Source of the DNA: Bacillota bacterium
GTDB lineage: Bacteria; Bacillota; Clostridia; Lachnospirales; Lachnospiraceae
Assembly (NCBI GenBank): GCA_023391695.1
Contig: JAEWAK010000008.1
Span: forward strand, 62,001-126,000
Direction: 5' to 3'
Length of the DNA: 64,000 bases
Part shown: positions 1 to 7,272 of the stretch, in pieces
How positions within the stretch are numbered: the first letter of the stretch is position 1
Layout of the letters: each line of letters begins with the position of its first letter
The notes under the pieces: model-generated
Told to the model about the DNA's origin: nothing
Databases searched by the model: none
The model's input: only the letters and a program-made list of their open reading frames with translations
Made by a program: the position numbers and the translations under genes

Positions 1-98
1 GTACAGGCTTTAAATCCCGGTATTTTTAATGCAGTTAAGGCTACGATCAGCCATATTATCGGCAGTAAAGCTAAAATAAAAGCGAAAGTCATGTTCAT
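1..98 (-). CDS. lctP: L-lactate permease, N-terminal fragment
   Basis: Only the first ~32 codons lie in the window; the gene runs off the left edge. Read on the minus strand it begins M-N-M-T-F-A-F-I-L-A-L-L-P-I-I-W and continues with a hydrophobic helix ending in K-I-P-G-F-K-A-C, the characteristic first transmembrane segment of LctP/LldP-family lactate:proton symporters. The start at 98 (or the second Met at 92) follows a GGGAG ribosome binding site. A FadR/GntR-family regulator lies upstream on the same strand, and a TTGACA/TATAAT promoter with PdhR/LldR-like operators sits between the two genes, which supports a lactate-uptake role. Confidence is limited by the short fragment. Confidence 0.72.
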   Translation of the reverse strand, partial: MNMTFAFILALLPIIWLIVALTALKIPGFKAC

Positions 99-240
99 AT
101 CTGGCTCCCATCTGCCCGTCTCCAGGCGTAGATTTAAGGGCTGCGGAAAGTCTTTATTCTTACCGCTCCCGATACCGCACTTAACAGGCGGTATTTCGGA
201 TATTGGAATCAGTAGATATTTTTCCTTATCCTTGGTTTCA

Positions 241-279
241 TATTCTGTTTTGATATTCTGTTTTGATATTCTGTTTTGA
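241..279. repeat. Three perfect 13-bp tandem repeats
   Basis: The unit TATTCTGTTTTGA occurs three times back to back, within the long untranslated leader of the lactate permease gene. No coding or obvious structural role is visible; it looks like slippage-type expansion and could vary between strains. Confidence 0.85.
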
Positions 280-354
280 TTTTAAATCACGTGATTTTGT
301 AAGATAAGTCGAACTCCCGCCTGCAAAGTCGGGGGGCTTTACCTACCAAGATTG

Positions 355-371
355 AATTGGTAGGACCAATT
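355..371. promoter_or_regulatory. PdhR/LldR-type operator, distal copy
   Basis: AATTGGT-AGG-ACCAATT is a perfect 7-bp inverted repeat with a 3-bp spacer. It matches the ATTGGTNNNACCAAT pattern known for FadR-subfamily GntR repressors (PdhR, LldR). The encoded GntR regulator next door is the likely ligand. It lies ~175 bp downstream of the predicted transcription start of the lactate permease. TACCAA...TTGGTA also forms an overlapping hairpin (344-362). Confidence 0.7.
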
Positions 372-525
372 TTGGCGTAAAAAATAAGGGGTTTCCACAA
401 AACATTTCGTTTTATCCACTTGCTAAGAAAGGTACCATGATTATCTGCAGTATATGAACCTATTTTCCAACAAGCAGTTAAGACAGAGAGTTTTGTAACA
501 CCCCTGCTCTACCAATCAAGCTTAA

Positions 526-538
526 ATTGGTAGGACCA
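526..538. promoter_or_regulatory. PdhR/LldR-type operator, promoter-proximal copy
   Basis: ATTGGTAGGACCA repeats the core TGGT-AGG-ACCA of the distal operator. It lies just downstream of the predicted start point of the minus-strand promoter, where a bound repressor would block initiation or elongation. Flanking sequence is also shared with the distal copy, including an upstream TACCAA arm, so the two sites look duplicated. Confidence 0.65.
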
Positions 539-551
539 CTTTTGTAACTTT

Positions 552-580
552 ATTATACTTATGTTTTCTTTCCATGTCAA
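552..580 (-). promoter_or_regulatory. Predicted sigma-A promoter for lactate permease
   Basis: On the minus strand TTGACA (580-575) is followed by a 17-bp spacer and TATAAT (557-552), a consensus vegetative promoter. It points toward the permease start at 98 and would give a leader of about 450 nt containing both operators, the 13-bp repeats and a hairpin near 170-195. Confidence 0.75.
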
Positions 581-616
581 CAAACGTCATTTTTTTCACA
601 AATGATTTGTATGATA

Positions 617-1351
617 TTACTTTAATCCATTCAATTTTATTAATTTTGCTTCATTCAAACGTAGTTTTTCGTCAATTATACCAAAATGTTTGTTAATTGC
701 TTCATAAGCTAAATTCTTATCCCTTAAAACCAGGCTTTGGACCATCTGGGTGTGGGCTTCCTGGAGAATCTGCTTGCTGTCGGCGGAACTCAGTATTTCC
801 CTTCTTAAATCAACAATGAACTGGTCGATTAGTTCGGAAAGTGCCTGTAAAATGTCAATGATCAGCGTATTGTTCGAAGCTTTCGCTATATTATAGTGCA
901 GTTTCTTGTCCAGTATAACATTGTTTTCTTCCGTTTCACTTTCAAGTATATTATTGATCTCAGTCAGTTTTTTCACATCATGGTCGGATATATTATCAAT
1001 TGCCAGAAGTAAGGCCTGCATTTCCAGCCCCCTTCTTAATTGTGAAATCTGCCGGTAATTAATCTGATTTAAAAGAAACATCATTGACATGGATTCTACC
1101 AGGTTATTTTCAAAGTTACCGGTCAAATAATTACCTGCGCCCTGCTGACTGGAAATAATACCCATGATATCCAGGGTACGAATCGCTTCCCGCACGGAAT
1201 TACGGCTGACCCCTAAAGTTATGGAGAGTTCCCTTTCCGCAGGCAGTTTCGAACCGGTAATTAATTTCCCCTCCCGGATCTGTTTTTTTATAAAATCGAT
1301 AACCTTAATATAAGACTTTTTATGCAGCTCTTTATCTTCCATCGGTTTCAC
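617..1351 (-). CDS. FadR-subfamily GntR transcriptional regulator, lactate/pyruvate type
   Basis: 244 residues. The N-terminal winged helix (about residues 10-80) shows the GntR signature KLPAERELSITLGVSRNSVREAI; the C-terminal two-thirds is an all-helical FCD ligand-binding domain containing LDKKLHYNIAKAS and a late histidine (AINKHFGIID). This is the architecture of LldR, PdhR and LutR, which respond to lactate, pyruvate or similar acids. It lies upstream of the lactate permease on the same strand, with two TTGGT-AGG-ACCA operators in between, so it is most likely the permease repressor. The ligand is inferred from context only. Confidence 0.85.
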   Translation of the reverse strand: MKPMEDKELHKKSYIKVIDFIKKQIREGKLITGSKLPAERELSITLGVSRNSVREAIRTLDIMGIISSQQGAGNYLTGNFENNLVESMSMMFLLNQINYRQISQLRRGLEMQALLLAIDNISDHDVKKLTEINNILESETEENNVILDKKLHYNIAKASNNTLIIDILQALSELIDQFIVDLRREILSSADSKQILQEAHTQMVQSLVLRDKNLAYEAINKHFGIIDEKLRLNEAKLIKLNGLK

Positions 1352-1661
1352 TCCTTGTCTTTTCTATACAATCATTGTAATCGCTGGTACTTTAAAATGC
1401 AATTACTATTATAACAACCGTTTCAAAGAATTAACACTTTGTTCCGATACATAAATTCCTTTGCCTGCTACTATACAGGACAAATGTTCAAGGAATATTA
1501 TACCGGAAGGGAACCGGCTGTCGGATGCGGCCATCTCCCTTCCTAAGTATTTTTCCTATTTGTGTTTATCGTGGCTGGTCCCGACGGCTTCTGGACATTC
1601 ACATAATTATATATTAAAATAAAGATAATAATATGAAACCAGGTATAGGAGGTACTAAGTT
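1352..1661. other. Divergent intergenic region
   Basis: 310 bp between the minus-strand GntR gene and the plus-strand oxidoreductase. It must hold promoters for both. An AT-rich stretch near 1605-1635 (TATATT, TATTAAAATAAAG) could supply a -10 for the right-hand gene, but no convincing -35 is visible. No ORF, RNA gene or repeat was recognised. Confidence 0.5.
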
Positions 1662-2627
1662 ATGAGACAAATCAAATGGGGTGTATTAGGTACGGCAAAT
1701 ATAGCAAAAGGTTATGTAATCCCTGCTATTTTAAAGGCAGAAAATGCAATATTATATGGAATTGCCGGAAGAAGCAAGGAAAAGGCTGACAGTTACAAAA
1801 CAGCCTACGGTTTTGAAAAGGCTTATTACAGCTACGAGGCCCTGCTGGAAGATGAGGAAATTGAAGCGGTTTACATACCCCTGCCAAATACCCTGCATAA
1901 AGAATGGGTGATAAAGGCAGCCGCCAGGAAAAAACATATTTTATGCGAAAAGCCCTTATCCGGCTCCGAAAAAGATGTGAAAGAGATGATTAAGGTCTGT
2001 GATGAGGCGGGTGTATATTTTATGGAGGCATTTGCATATTTACACAGCCCTGTTATTAAATCTATTAAGGAAGCACTGGACGCGGGAGCGATCGGGAAAC
2101 CAAAATTTATTGAAACCACTTTCCTGACACCAACTCCGAAAGACGGAAACATAAGGTTGAGAAAGGATACCCTGGGCGGCAGTATTTATGACCTGGGCTG
2201 TTATAATGTCAGCCTGATTTTAGCCCTGCTTGGGGAAGAACCAAGTGAAGTGAAAGCTCTGGCAGAATTCACGGAAGATAAAATCGATCTTTTTACAGCT
2301 GCCTTTTTTAAATTTCCCGGCGGCTGCAGAGCCTCCATCGTAACGGGAATGTGTGCGGCACAAAGAGGCGACCGCTACTTTATATACGGTACCGACGGCA
2401 CCATTGAAGCACCGGTTCCGTTTAATGCAAAAGGCTCCTTAAAGTATTACATCCATGCGGGCGGAGAAACAAAAGAAGTTACCTTAGAAGTACCTGATAA
2501 TTATATGCTGGAAGTTGAACAGCTTGGCAGGTGTATAACCGATCGGGAAGCTCCCTTTGTGAGCCATGAATTTTCCATTAAAAATGCGCGTGCCATGGAC
2601 AAAATACTGGCTTGTATCGGTTATTAA
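1662..2627 (+). CDS. Gfo/Idh/MocA-family NAD(P)-dependent oxidoreductase
   Basis: 321 residues. The N-terminal Rossmann fold starts WGVLGTANIAKGYVIPA, a GxGxxA/G-type dinucleotide motif, followed by the family motif CEKPLSG around residue 96, whose Lys is usually catalytic. A C-terminal GFO_IDH_MocA domain follows, with GGSIYDLGCYNVSL. Length and motifs fit sugar dehydrogenases or trans-dihydrodiol-dehydrogenase-like members; the substrate cannot be told. The start follows AGGAGG with 8-nt spacing. It is a single gene ahead of a convergent terminator. Confidence 0.85.
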   Translation: MRQIKWGVLGTANIAKGYVIPAILKAENAILYGIAGRSKEKADSYKTAYGFEKAYYSYEALLEDEEIEAVYIPLPNTLHKEWVIKAAARKKHILCEKPLSGSEKDVKEMIKVCDEAGVYFMEAFAYLHSPVIKSIKEALDAGAIGKPKFIETTFLTPTPKDGNIRLRKDTLGGSIYDLGCYNVSLILALLGEEPSEVKALAEFTEDKIDLFTAAFFKFPGGCRASIVTGMCAAQRGDRYFIYGTDGTIEAPVPFNAKGSLKYYIHAGGETKEVTLEVPDNYMLEVEQLGRCITDREAPFVSHEFSIKNARAMDKILACIGY

Positions 2628-2834
2628 AATTTTTATCTTAGTCAAAGCTGCTATTCGATTTCCGCTTTGCTGCGGCTCTAACCAATTAAGCAGCTATGCT
2701 TCTATTTCAGCAAAAGCCCTCTCGCCAATGATAAACTAAGTTGGATTCCTGCCTGCAGAAAGCATAGACTTTCTTGGCAGGTTAAACAATATCGAAGCTT
2801 ATCATAACATTAACCTTAAGTTATCAATTTAAAA

Positions 2835-2874
2835 GGATGTTCCGGAGACAGTTACTGCCTGTCCCGGAACATCC
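2835..2874. terminator. Bidirectional terminator between convergent genes
   Basis: GGATGTTCCGG and CCGGAACATCC form an 11-bp stem around an 18-nt loop, with A-tracts on one side and T-rich sequence on the other. It lies between the plus-strand oxidoreductase and the minus-strand MATE gene. The rest of 2628-2974 holds another possible hairpin (CCTGCC...GGCAGG, ~2750-2785) and no gene. Confidence 0.75.
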
Positions 2875-2974
2875 CTTTCTGGTTTTCACTTTTTGGCTCT
2901 TCCGTTATATAGTTCCTAGCGTTTTGAGCCTCACTCAGTACTGGTTAACCTTTATAAAAAATCTTTATTTACTC

Positions 2975-4327
2975 TTACCGGATGTACCGCTTCCTGACAT
3001 AAATTTGATAATATATGATAAATAGTACGGAAGTGATTGACCAAGCAAGGGGATAACTGAAAATTACGGTCCGGATATCCGGCCAGATAGGTACTGCGAC
3101 AGAAATCCAGAGAATACGCATGACACATACACCCAGGCAGGTAAGGATCATGGGAATTAACGCACTGCCCATTCCCCTTAAGGAACCGGAAAATATTTCG
3201 ATGGAAACATAGGTAAAATAAACCGGTACCAGAAAGTGTAAAATTTCCATTCCTTTTTCTATTACCTGCCGGTCATCGGTAAACAGCCGGTATACATAAG
3301 AACCTCCGAAAGACAAAAGTATGCTTAAACCGACTGCCGTAGACAATGCCATGATTAAACATACCCTGACGCCTTTCCGGACCCTGTCATTTTTACCGGC
3401 ACCAAAATTCTGCCCAACAAAGGTGGTAACCGATATGCCAAAAGACCCCATTATCATCCAAAACACACCGTCTATCTTGCCATAGGCTGCCCAGGCAGCT
3501 ATGGTATCCGTCCCAAACTGGTTCATATTGGACTGGATCAGCACATTGGATAAAGAATACATAAGGGACTGGAAACCTGCCGGGATTCCGATATGTATGA
3601 TTTTATTTAACATTTCTTTATGGAAACGTATCTTTCTTAAGTACAGCCGGTAACAGTCTTCCGACCTCATCAGGGTCAGGCATACAAGGACCGCACTGAA
3701 AAATTGTGAAATAACCGTAGCTATGCCCACTCCGGCTACGCCCCATTTAAAACCCACGACAAATAATATATCCAGAATAATGTTTAGGAAACAGCTGAGG
3801 ATCAAAAAATATAAAGGCCGTCTGGAATCGCCGATTGCACGCAGGATACCTGCCCCTATGTTATAAACCAGATTGGCTGTCATTCCACAAAAATAGATTC
3901 TTATAAAAATCAGGGAATAAGGCATGATAACCTTCGGTGTACTCATGAATCTTAACGCCGCCGGTGCTCCGATGATGCCCGCAACCATGATAAGGGCACC
4001 CCCGGTTAAAGCCAGCATAATGGCCGAATGTACGGTTTTGCTGACTTCCTCTTCCCGCCTGGCACCGTAATATTGAGAAATCGTCACGGTTGCACCGGTT
4101 GAAATACCTACAAAGCAGCCTACAAATACATTGATGATTGCCCCTGTTGTCCCACCTACTGCAGATAAAGCTTCCTTGCCGACATATTTGCCAACTACGA
4201 TAGCATCTGCTGTAGTATATAACTGCTGAAAAAAAGTACCGAACAGCAATGGAAAGAAAAAAGTGAGAAGTTGTTTCCAAATGACCCCTTCCGTAATACC
4301 ATTGCCGACAGCCTGATTCTGTTTCAT
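2975..4327 (-). CDS. MATE-family multidrug/sodium antiporter
   Basis: 450 residues, a normal length for the family, with about twelve hydrophobic segments in two homologous halves. Near the N-terminus it has LLTFFFPLLFGTFFQQLYTT and ADAIVVGKYVGKEALSAVG, typical of MatE domain 1; the second half includes GIPAGFQSLMYSLSNVLIQ. Such proteins export cationic drugs or metabolites using a Na+ or H+ gradient. It is monocistronic, with its own predicted promoter (4372-4400) and an AAGGAG ribosome site. The substrate is unknown. Confidence 0.92.
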   Translation of the reverse strand: MKQNQAVGNGITEGVIWKQLLTFFFPLLFGTFFQQLYTTADAIVVGKYVGKEALSAVGGTTGAIINVFVGCFVGISTGATVTISQYYGARREEEVSKTVHSAIMLALTGGALIMVAGIIGAPAALRFMSTPKVIMPYSLIFIRIYFCGMTANLVYNIGAGILRAIGDSRRPLYFLILSCFLNIILDILFVVGFKWGVAGVGIATVISQFFSAVLVCLTLMRSEDCYRLYLRKIRFHKEMLNKIIHIGIPAGFQSLMYSLSNVLIQSNMNQFGTDTIAAWAAYGKIDGVFWMIMGSFGISVTTFVGQNFGAGKNDRVRKGVRVCLIMALSTAVGLSILLSFGGSYVYRLFTDDRQVIEKGMEILHFLVPVYFTYVSIEIFSGSLRGMGSALIPMILTCLGVCVMRILWISVAVPIWPDIRTVIFSYPLAWSITSVLFIIYYQIYVRKRYIR

Positions 4328-4371
4328 AATTTGCTCCTTTGCATTCGATGAATTATAACATCCGAAATTAA

Positions 4372-4400
4372 ATTATACTAAATTACGACAACAGATTCAA
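4372..4400 (-). promoter_or_regulatory. Predicted promoter of MATE gene
   Basis: On the minus strand TTGAAT (4400-4395), a 17-bp spacer and TATAAT (4377-4372) lie ~45 bp upstream of the MATE start codon. The surrounding region 4328-4637 is AT-rich and contains no recognisable gene. Confidence 0.65.
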
Positions 4401-4637
4401 TTTGTAATTTTGTTATTTGACAAATTATTTTTTAATTTTACAAATATTTATTTTATCGCTTTCATTAATACAGGTTGTCCGATTCATTTCACCTCTGCCT
4501 GACCATGGACTTAAAACCCGCTATAAACATTTAAAATTTTGTTTGCCATCTCCCGGCAGTAATAAGCCTTATAAAAGGATAAATTCTGTTATTATGGAAA
4601 TACTGTTCCTACTACATGAAACGAAAGGAATTCAATC

Positions 4638-4793
4638 ATGGATAACAATAAAAACAGAATGAAGGACAGAGAGAAAAGCAATTCCGAATTAAGAAAAATG
4701 AAACCGAAAGAAAATGCCGGCGCTGGAATTAAAAACGGGCAGATTACAGGTGTACATGAAGGAAAACACGAAAGAAGCAGAACAGAAAAATAG
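4638..4793 (+). CDS. Small hydrophilic hypothetical protein, 51 aa
   Basis: Starts ATG GAT AAC AAT and ends TAG, directly followed by a hairpin. A weak AAAGGA ribosome site precedes it. The product is almost entirely polar and strongly basic (MDNNKNRMKDREKSNSELRK, later HEGKHERSRTEK), with no hydrophobic core, so it is probably intrinsically disordered. Small charged proteins of this sort occur in spore-formers, but no specific family is recognised. Its independent start, stop and terminator are the case for it being real. Confidence 0.45.
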   Translation: MDNNKNRMKDREKSNSELRKMKPKENAGAGIKNGQITGVHEGKHERSRTEK

Positions 4794-4820
4794 ACCTGGC
4801 TTTTATTCCGTAAGCCAGGT
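4794..4820. terminator. Hairpin after the small ORF
   Basis: ACCTGGCTT and AAGCCAGGT form a perfect 9-bp stem with a 9-nt loop immediately after the TAG of the small ORF. It also overlaps the stop of the minus-strand pseudogene, so it may end transcription from either side. There is no clear T-tract on the plus strand. Confidence 0.5.
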
Positions 4821-5072
4821 CCCTGACCGGCAGGCCTCCTCCAGTACCTCAGGCTGTCTGAGAATATCCTCTGGCTTTAAGCTTCCGCCGGCAATCAAAA
4901 TTTTATACTCACCAAAACCCAGGAAAACAAGATTATTTCCGGCATGTTCGAAGTAATGGCGAAACATTCCGGTATCCTCCCTTGCCTGGGTAGCTGCCAG
5001 GAGAACCTTTTTGCCAGGAGCCAGGCTGCTGGTATAATTGAGATATTCCGGATTGGAACCTTAATCTTTCAT
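4803..5072 (-). pseudogene. Decayed flavodoxin/NADPH-dependent FMN reductase-like gene
   Basis: On the minus strand a good ribosome site (GGAGAAGG) precedes ATG AAA GAT, then an in-frame TAA at the fourth codon. The same frame stays open for 86 further codons (GSNPEYLNYTSSLAPGKKVL, REDTGMFRHYFEHAGNNLVF, ending SGTWLTE). The content looks like the C-terminal half of a flavodoxin-fold reductase, including the thiol/flavin-protein-like stretch GFGEYKILIAGG, while the N-terminal FMN-binding half is missing. This suggests an internal deletion fused start and tail. It follows the GH88 gene by 14 bp on the same strand. The family assignment is tentative. Confidence 0.5.
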
Positions 5073-5086
5073 TTATCCTTCTCCTG

Positions 5087-6244
5087 TTACCACATAAAAT
5101 AGTCATTTCCTTTTAATTTCAGCAATGCTTCCAGTAAGAAATAATCCGCATAAACCAGATTCAAATGATGTTCTGCCGCATGATATGCTCCTGAACAATG
5201 GGTCAGTACACCGTCATTTGCCGAAGTAAAATCACTGTGTTTGTCGGTTAATGCCTTTAACATCCTGACTGCGGCATTAAAATAAATCTTCCGGTCCCAT
5301 TCTTCCACTTCCTTAGAAAGTTCGATTAAACCGCCGGCTGCAATCGCTGCCGCAGTATCATCCATCCAATAAGGTTCCTCAGGCTGGCGGAAATCGACCG
5401 GGATCAGTCCGTCCTCCGGAATATTGGCAATAAAATAATTAGCCACTTTTTTTGCAGTATCCAGATACTCCTTTTTGCGGGTATGCTTATAGCTGATCAC
5501 AAACCCGTAAAGTGCCCAGGACTGCCCTCTTGTCCAGGAGGAACCGTCCCCATACCCCTGCCCGCCGTAGGTTTTTACAACCTCACCGCTTTCCGGATCG
5601 AACTCCACAATATGACCTGAGGAACCATCGGGCCGGATAAATACGTCCATGGCCGTATCCGCATGGAGCATTGCAATCTGACGGTATCTTGGGTCATTGG
5701 TTTCCTCCGTAGCCCAATAAAGGAGCGGTATGTTAAACAGACAGTCGATAATTGCCCAGCCTCTAGTATCCTTATCCGCTCCGTCATTCCAGGCACGGAT
5801 AAACTTCCCCGCCGGATTAAAACGCCCGGCCAATAAACCTGCCGCATGAAGAGCTCTCTTTCTGGACTCTTCATTACCTGTCAGCTTATAATCCGCCACC
5901 GCCGTCGGCAGCCACATAAATCCCACATCATGATGCAGTCCGTAATAATCCGTAAAACACTGATCCAGCTTTTTCTCCGATATTGCAGCAATTTCCGCAT
6001 ACCGCTCCTTACCTGTCTGATAATACATCTGCCACAGTATGCCGCCCCAGAACCCATTGGTCCACCAATTAAGCCCATTGTCCGCTGTCCAGGAAACACT
6101 TCCGTCAGACCGGTCATCATGCTCCCCGTTTATGGTAGTTGCAGGTATCTTATCTTTGGATTTTTCACTTACCCGTTCCATTTTTGCCATAAACTTTTCT
6201 AAAGTTTCCTCTAACCATACCCTGTCTTTGTCCTTTAAATTCAT
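5087..6244 (-). CDS. Glycoside hydrolase family 88 unsaturated uronyl hydrolase
   Basis: About 385 residues from the chosen start at 6244, which has AAAGGAG 8 nt upstream; an upstream Met at 6274 lacks one. The fold is an (alpha/alpha)6 barrel: NGLNWWTNGFWGGILWQMYY, then HHDVGFMWLPTA and NDGADKDTRGWAIIDCLFN, which carry the two Asp residues used in family 88/105 hydration chemistry. GYGDGSSWTRGQSWALYG and HCSGAYHAAEHHLN are also typical. Such enzymes remove unsaturated uronic acid from oligosaccharides left by polysaccharide lyases (pectin, glycosaminoglycans, ulvan-like). No signal peptide is present, so it acts in the cytoplasm. It is divergent from an AraC regulator. Confidence 0.92.
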   Translation of the reverse strand: MNLKDKDRVWLEETLEKFMAKMERVSEKSKDKIPATTINGEHDDRSDGSVSWTADNGLNWWTNGFWGGILWQMYYQTGKERYAEIAAISEKKLDQCFTDYYGLHHDVGFMWLPTAVADYKLTGNEESRKRALHAAGLLAGRFNPAGKFIRAWNDGADKDTRGWAIIDCLFNIPLLYWATEETNDPRYRQIAMLHADTAMDVFIRPDGSSGHIVEFDPESGEVVKTYGGQGYGDGSSWTRGQSWALYGFVISYKHTRKKEYLDTAKKVANYFIANIPEDGLIPVDFRQPEEPYWMDDTAAAIAAGGLIELSKEVEEWDRKIYFNAAVRMLKALTDKHSDFTSANDGVLTHCSGAYHAAEHHLNLVYADYFLLEALLKLKGNDYFMW

Positions 6245-6368
6245 AACTAATTCTCCTTTCACATGACAGTACACCTGAATCTTAGAGCATATTACAGGAA
6301 TACTCCGTTCATTTTTACTTTATCATACCCCTATGTGACAGGATTGAAAATGAATAATACTCCGATTT

Positions 6369-6414
6369 ATTTGACTTTTTCTCCGGTAATGTTAAAATAG
6401 AGACAAAGTCAAAT
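6369..6414 (+). promoter_or_regulatory. Promoter with overlapping inverted repeat upstream of AraC gene
   Basis: TTGACT (6371-6376), a 16-bp spacer and TAAAAT (6393-6398) form a plausible promoter. ATTTGACTTT (6369-6378) and AAAGTCAAAT (6405-6414) are perfect inverted arms enclosing it, so a dimeric regulator could cover the -35 and the start point. It may serve autoregulation or control of the divergent GH88 gene. Confidence 0.55.
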
Positions 6415-6479
6415 ACGTCTGATTCCCGCCGACTGGCGTGAGACTTCCCTTGATGGATCAAAAAAGAGAGGACATAATT

Positions 6480-7268
6480 ATGTATCAATTCAACTACGGC
6501 AGCTATAATATTTACAGCGATGATTCCTTTGTCATTTACCGTCCGAAGGGCAGTACGGACTATCTGCTTTTACTGTTTTTATCACCGATGAAGGTCCATT
6601 TTGCCGACGGAAGCAGTACGGTTACTTTACCTGGAGCCTGTATGCTCTATCCCCCGGGTATTTACCAGCATTATCACGCGGTTTCCAAATTTTACAACAG
6701 TTATATGCATTTTTCGGTCGATGAAGATTTTTTAAACAAATTTCCGGTTCCGGTAAACCAGGTATTTTATCCCGACAACCATCAGGAAATAAATTTAATG
6801 TTCAAGAAAATTGCAGAAGAATTCTATCTGCAGAATCTGTACCGGGAATATAAACTGGATATTTTAATCAGGAATCTGCTGATTGAGCTGTCCAGATCCG
6901 TACATACGAAAGACCTGCAGACACTCTCAGGAAATAAAGCATTACAGGAAGTTTTTGACCGTGCCCGGCTTACCATACTGCAAAACTGCCAAAAAGACTG
7001 GACTACGGAAGAAATGTGCAGGTTGGTTAATCTCGGAAAAAGCCAATTCTTTTTTTATTATAATCTGTTTTACAAGTGCAGTCCGAAAACGGATTTACTG
7101 GCAGCACGCTTAGATAAGGCAAAGAACATGCTGACCAGCGAGGCCATGCAGGTTTCCGCCGTAGCAGAAGCCTGCGGCTTCCACAATATTCATTACTTCA
7201 GCAGGTGCTTTACCAAAAATTGCGGCTGCCCGCCCAGCCAGTATTATAAGAAATTGAAACGAGTGTAA
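6480..7268 (+). CDS. AraC-family transcriptional regulator
   Basis: 262 residues from the ATG at 6480, preceded by GAGAGGA; an upstream GTG in the same frame lacks a ribosome site. The N-terminal half is a cupin-type sensing domain (FADGSSTVTLPGACMLYPPG, HYHAVSKFYNSYMHF). The C-terminal ~100 residues hold two helix-turn-helix motifs (WTTEEMCRLVNLGKSQFFFY and VSAVAEACGFHNIHYFSRCF, then GCPPSQYYKK). It is divergent from the GH88 gene, which it probably controls in response to an unsaturated sugar. It converges with the YesN-like gene, leaving a 4-bp gap. Confidence 0.88.
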   Translation: MYQFNYGSYNIYSDDSFVIYRPKGSTDYLLLLFLSPMKVHFADGSSTVTLPGACMLYPPGIYQHYHAVSKFYNSYMHFSVDEDFLNKFPVPVNQVFYPDNHQEINLMFKKIAEEFYLQNLYREYKLDILIRNLLIELSRSVHTKDLQTLSGNKALQEVFDRARLTILQNCQKDWTTEEMCRLVNLGKSQFFFYYNLFYKCSPKTDLLAARLDKAKNMLTSEAMQVSAVAEACGFHNIHYFSRCFTKNCGCPPSQYYKKLKRV

Positions 7269-7272
7269 ACTG

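Noticed and set aside
91..279. Plus-strand 62-aa open frame at the left edge
   Set aside because: The opposite strand carries the clear lactate permease start and leader; the plus frame ends in three 13-bp repeats and has no ribosome site.
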